Positions 1-8,349 of a DNA stretch of 64,000 nt are shown piece after piece. The notes beneath the pieces were generated by a model. It searched no databases. It saw only the letters and a list, made by a program, of their open reading frames with translations, and had not been told where the DNA came from. The translations under genes and the position numbers were made by a program. How positions within the stretch are numbered: the first letter of the stretch is position 1; every line of letters begins with the position of its first letter. This DNA comes from Microbispora sp. H13382. GTDB taxonomy: Bacteria; Actinomycetota; Actinomycetes; Streptosporangiales; Streptosporangiaceae. The stretch covers positions 310,001 to 374,000 of the forward strand of contig NZ_JABBXA010000001.1 in the NCBI RefSeq assembly GCF_014161445.1, in the 5' to 3' direction.

Positions 1-85
1 CGGCATCCGCTCGCTGCGGCACGTCGAACGCGAGTGGCCGGGCCAGGCGGAACCTGCACCGGATCCACACGTCTTCCGCGTCTGA
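1..85 (+). CDS. recO: DNA repair protein RecO, C-terminal end only
   Basis: Only the last 27 codons are in the window, read from base 2 to the TGA at 83-85. The tail reads GIRSLRHVEREW and ends in VFRV. A RecO-type C-terminus directly before uppS is the usual actinomycete order, and this supports the call more than the short sequence does. RecO loads RecA at gaps during recombinational repair. The gap to the next gene is about 30 bases, so co-transcription with uppS is likely. Confidence 0.6.
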   Translation, partial: GIRSLRHVEREWPGQAEPAPDPHVFRV

Positions 86-115
86 GGACGGGTCCGGACG
101 CAATACCCTCGGAAC

Positions 116-901
116 ATGGTCCGTCCTCCTACTCCGCACCCGTCCGGGGCCACCGCGCCCGCCATCCCGCGCGCCCTGCTGCCGCGACATGTGGCGATCG
201 TCATGGACGGCAACGGCCGCTGGGCCAAGGCGCGCGGGCTGCCCAGGACCGAGGGACACAAGATGGGCGAGGCGTCGCTGTTCGACGTCATCGAGGGCGC
301 CATCGAGCTCGGCGTCCCCTACCTGTCGGCGTACGCCTTCTCCACCGAGAACTGGAAGCGCTCGCCCGACGAGGTGCGCTTCCTCATGGGGTTCAACCGC
401 GACGTGATCCGCAGGCGGCGCGACCAGCTGCACGCGATGGGCGTGCGGGTCCGCTGGGCCGGGCGTCCCGGGCGGCTGTGGAAGAGCGTGATCAAGGAGC
501 TCGAGGACGCCGAGCGGATGACGGTCGGCAACAGCACGCTGACCCTGCAGTTCTGCGTGAACTACGGCGGCCGCGCGGAGATCGTGGACGCGGCGGTGAA
601 GCTCGCCCGCGACATCGCCGCCGGCCGGGTCAAGGCCGACAAGGTCTCGGAGAAGACCTTCGCCCGCTACCTGGACGAGCCGGAGATCCCCGACGTGGAC
701 CTGTTCCTGCGCTCGTCCGGCGAGCAGCGCACCTCCAACTTCCTGCTCTGGCAGTCCGCGTACGCCGAGATGGTCTTCCTCAACCAGCTGTGGCCCGACT
801 TCGACCGCCGGGACCTGTGGCAGGCGTGCGAGATCTACGCCAAGCGCGACCGCAGGTACGGCGGCGCGGTGCCCAACGCCGTCCCCGGCGAGGCGTCCTG
901 A
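116..901 (+). CDS. uppS: Isoprenyl transferase (undecaprenyl diphosphate synthase family)
   Basis: This 261-residue cis-prenyltransferase condenses isopentenyl diphosphate to make the polyprenyl carrier lipid for cell-wall synthesis. The family signature [18 protein letters not shown] is near residues 25-42, with the catalytic Asp in MDGNGRWA. A second hallmark, the C-terminal [19 protein letters not shown] stretch, binds the diphosphate. Length is normal for the family. It follows the recO tail on the same strand and faces the CGNR gene convergently with 1 base between them. Confidence 0.93.
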   Translation: MVRPPTPHPSGATAPAIPRALLPRHVAIVMDGNGRWAKARGLPRTEGHKMGEASLFDVIEGAIELGVPYLSAYAFSTENWKRSPDEVRFLMGFNRDVIRRRRDQLHAMGVRVRWAGRPGRLWKSVIKELEDAERMTVGNSTLTLQFCVNYGGRAEIVDAAVKLARDIAAGRVKADKVSEKTFARYLDEPEIPDVDLFLRSSGEQRTSNFLLWQSAYAEMVFLNQLWPDFDRRDLWQACEIYAKRDRRYGGAVPNAVPGEAS

Positions 902-902
902 C

Positions 903-1451
903 TCAGGAGGCGTCGCGGCGACGGGCGCGGTACGCCGCGACGTGCATGCGGTTCCCGCAGGTGCGGCTGTCGCAGTAGACCCGGGAGCGGTTCCGCGACT
1001 CGTCCACGAAGACGTGCGCGCAGTCGGGGGCGGCGCACGTGCGCAGGCGGTCCCGCTCGTTCTCCACGAGCACGTGGGCGAGCGCGACGCCGCAGTCGGC
1101 GGCCAGGTGCTCGGCGACCGACGCGTCCGGCGCGAAGTAGTGGACGTGGAGGGAATGACCGTCGTGCTCGGTGAGGCTCGGCGTGATGCTGGTGCGCCGC
1201 AGCAGCGTGTTGAGCAGGCCGACCGCCGTCGGCTGGTCCGGCGCGGTGAACACGGCGTGGAACTCCTCGCGCAGGTCCCGGACCTCGGCGAGGTCGCGCC
1301 GGGTCAGCGCCCCGACTCCGCTGACCTCCCGCCTGCGGACGAACTCCTCCAGGTCGCCGACCTCGGCCAGCCCGTCGCGTTCGCCGGTGCCGGTGTTGAT
1401 GAGGTCCACCACCGTCGCCAGCGAATACACCATGTCATGGCTGAACGGCAC
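903..1451 (-). CDS. CGNR zinc-finger domain protein (ABATE-type regulator)
   Basis: The 182-residue protein begins VPFSHDMVYSLATVV and ends in a zinc finger of the CGNR type: residues TCAAPDCAHVFVDESRNRSR, then YCDSRTCGNRMHVAAYR. The N-terminal part matches the stress-induced ABATE domain usually paired with this finger in actinobacterial putative transcription factors. I chose the GTG at 1451 because GGGAG lies 6 bases upstream; an ATG six codons later is the alternative. It is probably a DNA-binding regulator; the target is not deducible. Confidence 0.8.
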   Translation of the reverse strand: MPFSHDMVYSLATVVDLINTGTGERDGLAEVGDLEEFVRRREVSGVGALTRRDLAEVRDLREEFHAVFTAPDQPTAVGLLNTLLRRTSITPSLTEHDGHSLHVHYFAPDASVAEHLAADCGVALAHVLVENERDRLRTCAAPDCAHVFVDESRNRSRVYCDSRTCGNRMHVAAYRARRRDAS

Positions 1452-1513
1452 GCCATCTCCCTCATGTCGCGGCGCAGGCAGCGTACCTCCCGGCGGGCCC
1501 GCGCGGGGCGGGG

Positions 1514-1927
1514 TCAGCCCTTTCGGGCCGCTTCTCCCGACGACTCCCCACAGGACTCCGCACACGAGGAGCAGGTGCCGAAGACCTCGACGGTGTGCGT
1601 GACGTCGATGAAACCGTGCTCGGCCCCGACGACCTCGGCCCAGCGTTCCACGTCCGGCCCGGCGACCTCGATCGTACGACCGCACGCCCGGCACACCAGG
1701 TGGTGGTGATGCGTGTCGGTCTGGCAGGCCCGGTAGACCGACTCGCCCTCGTCGGTGCGCAGCACGTCGACCCGGCCGGCGTCGGAGAGCGACTGGAGCG
1801 CCCGGTACACGGTCGTCAGGCCGATCTTCGAGCCGACCGCGCGCATCTCGGCGAACACGTCCTGCGCGCTGCGGAACCCCCGGCTCTGCCGGAGGATCTC
1901 GTGGACGGCGTCACGGCTCTTCGTCAT
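1514..1927 (-). CDS. zur: Fur-family zinc uptake regulator (Zur)
   Basis: This 137-residue protein has the Fur winged-helix N-terminus (GFRSAQDVFAEM, then GLTTVYRALQSLSDAGRVD as recognition helix). The C-terminal dimerisation domain carries the metal ligands: the THHHHLVCRACG cluster and a second CSSCAES Cys pair for structural zinc. Position beside uppS and near glyS matches the zur locus of Streptomyces, which favours Zur over Fur or Nur. It would repress zinc import and mobilisation genes when zinc is replete. None of those genes is in this window. Confidence 0.85.
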   Translation of the reverse strand: MTKSRDAVHEILRQSRGFRSAQDVFAEMRAVGSKIGLTTVYRALQSLSDAGRVDVLRTDEGESVYRACQTDTHHHHLVCRACGRTIEVAGPDVERWAEVVGAEHGFIDVTHTVEVFGTCSSCAESCGESSGEAARKG

Positions 1928-1982
1928 CAGGACTCCTGTGTACGGCTTCGCCCTACGACCTATCAGGTTAGGCCGGTTCGCG

Positions 1983-2405
1983 TCAGATCAGTCCGAAACG
2001 GGTGGCGGCGAGGAGAATCAGGAACGTCCCGACCGCCACCCGCAGCAACCGGCCCACCGGGCGCAGCGACGGCCACGACAGGTAGGCCAGCCAGGCGATG
2101 AACGCGAGCACCGGCAGCACGGCCACGCCGCCCCGCCAGTCGGGCACCACCAGTCCGGCGATCAGCAGCGCCACCATCACCAGCGGGGCCAGCCATCGGG
2201 GCTGCTGGAACAGGAAGACCAACGGCGCGGCGCTCCTGCGCTCGACCGCCGCGCGCAGCCCGATCGCGCCGGGCGTGAAGAACTGCTCGCCCTGCGGCAG
2301 CGGCCGGCGCGGCCGGGGGGACGCCGCGTTCGCCCGGGCGGGGGGCTTCCTCGCCAGAGGATGCGCCGGCACCTGACGGCGCGGCGGTTCGGTTTCGCTT
2401 CCCAC
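1983..2405 (-). CDS. Small membrane protein, DUF6703-like
   Basis: The 140-residue product has a basic, proline-rich N-terminus of about 50 residues. Two to three hydrophobic segments follow (around WLAPLVMVALLIAGLVV, VAVLPVLAFIAWLAYLSW and LLRVAVGTFLILLAA). It resembles the small uncharacterised membrane proteins that sit beside zur and glyS in actinomycetes; the DUF number is from memory. No catalytic motif is visible. It lies 55 bases upstream of the zur start on the same strand. Confidence 0.6.
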   Translation of the reverse strand: MGSETEPPRRQVPAHPLARKPPARANAASPRPRRPLPQGEQFFTPGAIGLRAAVERRSAAPLVFLFQQPRWLAPLVMVALLIAGLVVPDWRGGVAVLPVLAFIAWLAYLSWPSLRPVGRLLRVAVGTFLILLAATRFGLI

Positions 2406-2513
2406 GCGTTCGAGCCTAGTGCCGATCCCTGCGGGCAGTGCCCCGTCGTGTCGTCCGCTGTGCCCTTTCCGCCCGCGTCGCCCCCTCCCGGCGGGGCGTA
2501 CGGGAGGGGTGGC

Positions 2514-2843
2514 ATGCTGGGCGGCATGCTCGCCGTGATCCGTTACTCGGTGCCGGGCGCCCGCGCCGACGAGTTCGCCGCCCAGGCGCGCGCCATCCTC
2601 GACCTGCTGGCCGCGCAGCCGGGATACCTGCGCGGGCAGATCGGCAGGTCGGTGGACGAGCCGGCTCTGTGGGCCGTGGTCACCGAGTGGGAGGGCGCGG
2701 GCTACTACCGGCGCGCCCTGTCGGCGGCACGAATGGTCATGTATCCGCTGATGACCCTTATGATCAACGAGCCCGGGGCCTTCGAAGGCGTCTACGCGCT
2801 CCCGGGCGAGGGGGCGAACGCGGGCACCCCGGGCAAGGCTTGA
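2514..2843 (+). CDS. Antibiotic biosynthesis monooxygenase (ABM) fold protein
   Basis: This 109-residue protein (MLAVIRYSVPGARADEFAAQ from its second Met) has the length and beta-alpha-beta pattern of a dimeric ABM ferredoxin-like domain. This fold is shared by small monooxygenases and heme-degrading proteins. I took the first ATG at 2514, because GGGAGGGG lies just before it; the ATG at 2526 has no well-placed ribosome site. No heme or quinone ligand can be assigned, so the substrate is unknown. It precedes glyS by about 160 bases. Confidence 0.65.
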   Translation: MLGGMLAVIRYSVPGARADEFAAQARAILDLLAAQPGYLRGQIGRSVDEPALWAVVTEWEGAGYYRRALSAARMVMYPLMTLMINEPGAFEGVYALPGEGANAGTPGKA

Positions 2844-3003
2844 GCGCGGGGGCGCCGGATTCCCCTAAGCTTGTGCCCAGATCCGGGCAGGTGGCCGGAC
2901 GTCCCGCCGCCGGCAGGCGGCCAGCAGGCCCGCCCGCCTCAGCGATCAGCGCACCGCTGACCCCGATCTCAACGCCGACACCCAGCCGGATGGAGTTCCA
3001 CTG

Positions 3004-4389
<1,386 letters not shown>

Positions 4390-4400
4390 GTCACCGCGAC

Positions 4401-4436
4401 AAGGCGCCTGTCCGGAAATTTCCGGACAGGCGCCTT
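4401..4436. terminator. Perfect 18-bp palindromic hairpin after glyS
   Basis: Bases 4401-4418 are the exact reverse complement of 4419-4436 (core GTCCGGAAATTTCCGGAC). It begins 12 bases after the glyS stop. There is no U-tract, as is common for actinobacterial intrinsic terminators. Confidence 0.75.
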
Positions 4437-4476
4437 CCGGGTTCAGGAAGGCGCTCGGCCAGAAGAAGCCGAACGT

Positions 4477-4518
4477 CTGCCCACAGCACGGTCCTCGGCA
4501 GGATCGTGCTGTGGGCAG
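4477..4518. terminator. Second long hairpin between glyS and the convergent nuclease locus
   Basis: A 14-bp perfect stem (4477-4490 with 4505-4518, CTGCCCACAGCACG) continues inward through GTCCT/AGGAT with one G-T pair, leaving a 4-base CGGC loop. It probably ends transcription arriving from the opposite strand. Confidence 0.65.
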
Positions 4519-4590
4519 GCGTGGTCGATCAGCGGTGACGTGGGTGCTGCCGGCCCGGTACAGGGCGGCCGGTCAGCTCCGGTCGATGTA

Positions 4591-4929
4591 TCAGTTACCG
4601 CAGTAGCTGCCGAGCGCGTTGCGCGCGCACGCGCGGACCGCGTAGTGCCGCTGCTGATCGGTGTTCCAGTTCATGACGAGGTTGCTGCTGCTGGAGTTGT
4701 AGAACGGTCCGCACTGCTTCCAGCCGCCGTTCGCCTGCACCTGCTCCGTGGTGGGGAACATGGGCAGGCTGCTGGGCATCCCCTGCAGGCTACGGTCGAC
4801 CCAGACGGTGTACCCCGAATCGCTCGGCGAGATCTGGGCGTAGCTGTAGTTGAAGGCACCGCCGTTCATCAGCTTGACGAAGCGTGCGTTTCCCAGGTAG
4901 ATGTCGGCGCCGCCGACCTCCGTGGTCAC
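4591..4929 (-). pseudogene. Secreted small-protein fragment lacking its signal peptide
   Basis: A GTG-initiated 112-residue frame ends with a Cys-rich segment, GGWKQCGPFYNSSSSN then YAVRACARNALGSYCGN. Its look is that of a small exported actinobacterial protein. It has no signal sequence, and reading upstream in the same frame soon meets the TGA that ends the nuclease gene at 4981. This suggests a 5'-truncated gene. A functional short protein translated from the GTG cannot be excluded. I do not recognise a named domain. Confidence 0.45.
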
Positions 4930-4980
4930 CGGTCCGGTACCGGGCCCGGCGCGATGAGAATGACGTGGCCATCGGGGGAA

Positions 4981-6137
4981 TCAGTTGGGATCGACCCAGA
5001 AGGCGTCGCGGTCCAGCAGCCGATCGCGGGTGACGAGTGCTCCGAACTTCCCTCCCGCGCCCGAGTTGTCCGTGTCGAGGACCATGTCCGTGCTGTAGGC
5101 GCCGCCGCTCGTCCAGGCGCCCTCCCAGGTGCGCGCCACGGGGTATTCGTCGCATGTCAGCCCAGGTGGACGGGGCAGCGAGTCGGGGCAGGCCGTGTCC
5201 CGGTTCCTCCTGACCTTGGCCGGGTCGGCAAGCCGGTGATGGGGGGTGGTGTCGGGGGCTCCCGGAAGCCCACTGGCCTGCGCACGCTTGATGTGCGCCC
5301 TGACCGTCGGGTAGGCGGACAGCCCGTCGAGCGTGGGGATGAAACTCGGGATGACGCAGCCGGCGCCGCCGAGAATCCTGTCGCAGCGGATGTCCGGCGA
5401 AGGGTACGGACCCTTTTCCGGCGGAAAGACATTGATCATCTCCGTGTCCCCGCCCGGATGCGTCAGCTGCAGCTCGTACGTGGTGTTGACGGTGCGTATC
5501 CCGTCGAAGGGCACGTTCACGAGATGCGGGACGGACGGGGTCAGGTAGCGGGTGGAGTTCTCGGGCAGTGCGATCGGAGGGCCGAAGTCGCCGGCCGTAC
5601 AGCCGTAGGAACAACTGACCGCCAGGCGGAAGCTGAGCGCGTCGTCCGGGACCAGTTCTCCCTCGGAGTAGAAGCGGACGATCGCGAAGACGTCGGTGAG
5701 TTCCAGGCTGTCGTTGAACATGCCGATGAAATGCAGGTAGTTGATCATGGTGCGGCCGAGCAGGGCCCTCGTGGTGGTGTCGTAGACGCTGACGGACGCA
5801 TAGTTGATCAGGCAGGCGGCGAATCGCCTGGTCTTCCACGCGCTCTTCGACTGATCGTCCGGGGGGTCGATGCACCAGGAGGGCAGCGGGGTGGCGGGTC
5901 GTCGGCGGCGCTCGTCGAACTCAGGACCGATCTGCCCGGCGGTTGTGTCACCGGCGCGACGCACAGCACCTTCCTCTTGCCTTGACGGGCGAGTGAAGGG
6001 AGGCGATCACGGATGTGATCGCAGCCGTTCTCCGTGATCGCCCTGGTGGCGGCGTGCGCGACAGCGTCCCGTGCGGAGGCCGTCATCAGCGCACAAAACA
6101 ATAGAAGCGGCACTGTCAGAAGCGTGATTTTTCGCAT
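4981..6137 (-). pseudogene. Secreted NucA/NucB-type deoxyribonuclease, frameshifted
   Basis: The first part reads from ATG 6137: MRKITLLTVPLLLFCALM, a clear signal peptide, then a short mature segment up to KRKVLCVAPVTQPP. The body reads in another frame from about 5964 to the stop at 4981. It contains PLPSWCIDPPDDQ, a long extracellular spacer, and the C-terminal LTCDEYPVARTWEGA motif typical of NucA/NucB DNA-entry nucleases, ending RLLDRDAFWVDPN. A one-base indel between roughly 5915 and 5965 joins the two frames. It is either a real inactivating mutation or a sequencing error. Similar full-length secreted proteins are common in actinomycetes. Confidence 0.7.
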
Positions 6138-6297
6138 GCGAAGAGTGCTCACGGCGTCCCGTAAGGCAGGAGGGGGGTGGAGGGGAGCGAGGGTTCCGTG
6201 AGGAGGTGAATCCGATCCGGGAATAAGGGCAGGCGACAAAGCATCCGAGACGTGGGTATAGGCCATGTATACGCACTGGTAGAGCCACTAGGACGCG

Positions 6298-6484
6298 GTC
6301 ATCCGGGCTCTGGTCGCAGTGGGGCGGGAGTACGGGCACGCGCTCGCCCACTGCCAGCAGGCTTCGACCTGGCTTCGGGAGGCCGGGGATCGCGACGGGA
6401 ATCAGCCACCTGAGACAGCCTGGGCCACGTCCACCATCGGCTCGGAGGGACTACGACCAAGCCGAGACCTGCTGCCGGCGCGCT
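6298..6484 (+). pseudogene. Remnant of a TPR-repeat (AfsR/SARP-like) regulator
   Basis: The plus strand reads VIRALVAVGREYGHALAHC then WLREAGDRDG. After a frame change it reads DSLGHVHHRLG, then DYDQAETCCRRA. These are the repeating words of the tetratricopeptide domain of large actinomycete regulators. At least two frameshifts and a stop interrupt the piece, and nothing else of the gene remains. It runs up to the 3' end of the neighbouring aminopeptidase gene. Confidence 0.55.
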
Positions 6485-7980
6485 CAGTCGCAGCGCGTTC
6501 CCTTGGCCGGAACCTTCCCCTCCAGCAGGAACGCGTCGACCTTGTCGTCGATGCACCTGCTCTGGCCGTACGCGCCGTGGCCCTCGCCGTTCAGCGTCAG
6601 CAGCACGCCGGTGCGCAGCTGTTCGGCCAGCCGCGGCGCCCACTGGTACGGCGTGGCCGGGTCGTTCGTCACGCCGACGACGAGGATGGGGCCGGACCCG
6701 GTGGCGTCGACGTGCCTGGCGGCGTCGTCCCCGGGCACCGGCCATAGGCTGCACGACCCCGCGCTGATGGCGGTCGACGCGAAGATCGGGGTCTTCTTCT
6801 CCAGCCGCCGGGCCAGCTCCTCGGCCTGGGCGACCGAGGGCCGGTCGGTGCTGTCGACGCACAGCACCGACGGCAGCGAGAACTGCAGGGTGGAGTAAGT
6901 GCCGTCCGGCTGCCGCCCGGCGTACTGGTCGGCCAGCGCGAGCAGGCCGTCGAGCCTGCCCTTCCGGCCCTCGTCCAGGGCCTCGGTCAGCAGCGGCCAG
7001 GTGAGCTTGCTGTAGAGCGCCTGGGTGATGCCCGCCCGGGCCACGTCCTCGGTGACCGTGCGCGAGCCCACCTTCCCCGGCGTGCGGGACAGGGTGTCGA
7101 GGAGCTTCAGCACGGTGGCGTTCGCGGCGGCGGGGTCGGCGCCCAGCGGGCAGCTCGTCCGCGTCTTGGCGCAGTCGGCCAGATAGTCCTCGTACGCCTT
7201 CTGGAAGCCGAGGGCCTGTGTCTTGGCCATCTCGAGCATGCCGATCGAGGGGTCGACGGCGGAGTCGAGCACCATCCGCCCCACCTTCTTCGGGAACTGC
7301 GTGGCGTACACCGCGCCGAGGTGGGTGCCGTAGGAGAAGCCGAAGTAGTTGAGGCGCGGGTCGCCGAGGGCCGCCCGCAGCGTCTCCATGTCGCGTGCCG
7401 CGTTGACGGTGCCGACGTAGGGCAGGATCCAGCCCGCGTTGCGCTCGCACCCCTGCGCGAATCCGGTGACGAGCTTGGTCTCGGTCGAGGCGTTCTCGCT
7501 GGGCTCCCTGCTCACGTACTGGTCCATCTGCGGGCCGCTGAGACAGCGGATGCCGCTGCTGCGTTCCACGCCGCGCGGATCGAAGCTGACGAGGTCGTAG
7601 CGGCTGTTCAACGTGGAGAACGCGTGGGCCGCGTTCATGAGCGTCGTGACGCCCGAGCCGCCGGGACCCCCGAAATTGAAAACCAGGGAGCCGATCCGCC
7701 GGCCCTGGTCGGTGGCCCGCAGCCGGACCAGGGCGATACCGATCTTCTTGCCCTCGGGCTTGGCGTAGTCGAGCGGCACCTGGAGCGTGGCGCACTCGAA
7801 GCCGGAGGAGGAGGCGGTCTCCTCGCACGCCTTCCACGGCAGGGAGGGCGTGGCCGAGGCGTACTCCTCGGGCGTGACCCTCGCGCCCCCGCAGCCGGCG
7901 GTCGCCGCCATCGCACAGAGCCCGGCCACGGTCACCGCCATGACCCGCCAGATCCTTCGCGCCGACACCCCTCGCGACAC
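6484..7980 (-). CDS. Tripeptidyl-aminopeptidase-like alpha/beta hydrolase, lipoprotein (S33)
   Basis: The 498-residue exported hydrolase has a lipobox TAGC with the lipidated Cys near residue 30. The alpha/beta-hydrolase core follows: an oxyanion region FNFGGPGGSG, the nucleophile elbow GFSYGTHLG (Ser about residue 216), and a C-terminal TAP-like domain with GVTNDPATPYQWA carrying the acid and GEGHGAYG carrying the catalytic His. The family removes N-terminal tripeptides from secreted proteins or peptides. The GTG at 7980 is preferred because GAGGGG lies 5 bases upstream. It diverges from ppdK across a regulatory gap of about 370 bases. Confidence 0.85.
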   Translation of the reverse strand: MSRGVSARRIWRVMAVTVAGLCAMAATAGCGGARVTPEEYASATPSLPWKACEETASSSGFECATLQVPLDYAKPEGKKIGIALVRLRATDQGRRIGSLVFNFGGPGGSGVTTLMNAAHAFSTLNSRYDLVSFDPRGVERSSGIRCLSGPQMDQYVSREPSENASTETKLVTGFAQGCERNAGWILPYVGTVNAARDMETLRAALGDPRLNYFGFSYGTHLGAVYATQFPKKVGRMVLDSAVDPSIGMLEMAKTQALGFQKAYEDYLADCAKTRTSCPLGADPAAANATVLKLLDTLSRTPGKVGSRTVTEDVARAGITQALYSKLTWPLLTEALDEGRKGRLDGLLALADQYAGRQPDGTYSTLQFSLPSVLCVDSTDRPSVAQAEELARRLEKKTPIFASTAISAGSCSLWPVPGDDAARHVDATGSGPILVVGVTNDPATPYQWAPRLAEQLRTGVLLTLNGEGHGAYGQSRCIDDKVDAFLLEGKVPAKGTRCD

Positions 7981-8057
7981 TGAAACCCCTCGTCTTCGAC
8001 TGCGTTCGGAGGGTGCCTCGTTTATATCGCAGACCGTCGCGCCCGTATGGCCGACGC

Positions 8058-8086
8058 ACCGGAACTCACCGGAACTCACCGGAACG
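8058..8086. repeat. Short tandem repeat, 10-bp unit CACCGGAACT
   Basis: Nearly three direct copies of CACCGGAACT lie upstream of the aminopeptidase gene, next to the first of three palindromic boxes. The function is unknown. Confidence 0.6.
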
Positions 8087-8102
8087 CCGCCTTACCGGAC
8101 AT

Positions 8103-8221
8103 TGGTCTAAACCATTTCCCCTCCGGTGGGGCGGGGCCTCCGCGGCGCACATGACGATGAATTGGTTTATACCAGTGTGCGCCCTCCGGAAAAATGGCCG
8201 ATCTTTGATTGGATTAGACCT
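8103..8221. promoter_or_regulatory. Three DasR-box-like palindromes upstream of ppdK
   Basis: TGGTCTAAACCA (8103-8114), TGGTTTATACCA (8163-8174) and TGGATTAGACCT (8210-8221) each match or nearly match the dre consensus TGGTCTAGACCA. That consensus is bound by the GntR/HutC-type regulator DasR in Streptomyces. They fall in the divergent gap between the aminopeptidase and ppdK, within 250 bases of the ppdK start. Three related boxes in 120 bases are unlikely by chance. Which HutC-type protein binds them here is inferred, not shown. Confidence 0.6.
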
Positions 8222-8349
8222 CTGCTAGCCCTTCTACCTGCTTAGACGTCATATGTGGTGGAGGGTGATGTTTGGTGCTGCTTTTCCTAGGTACAGTCCG
8301 GTTGCGGGCCGCGTCCGCGGTTTCTTTGAAGTCGGCGAAGGAGCGTCAC

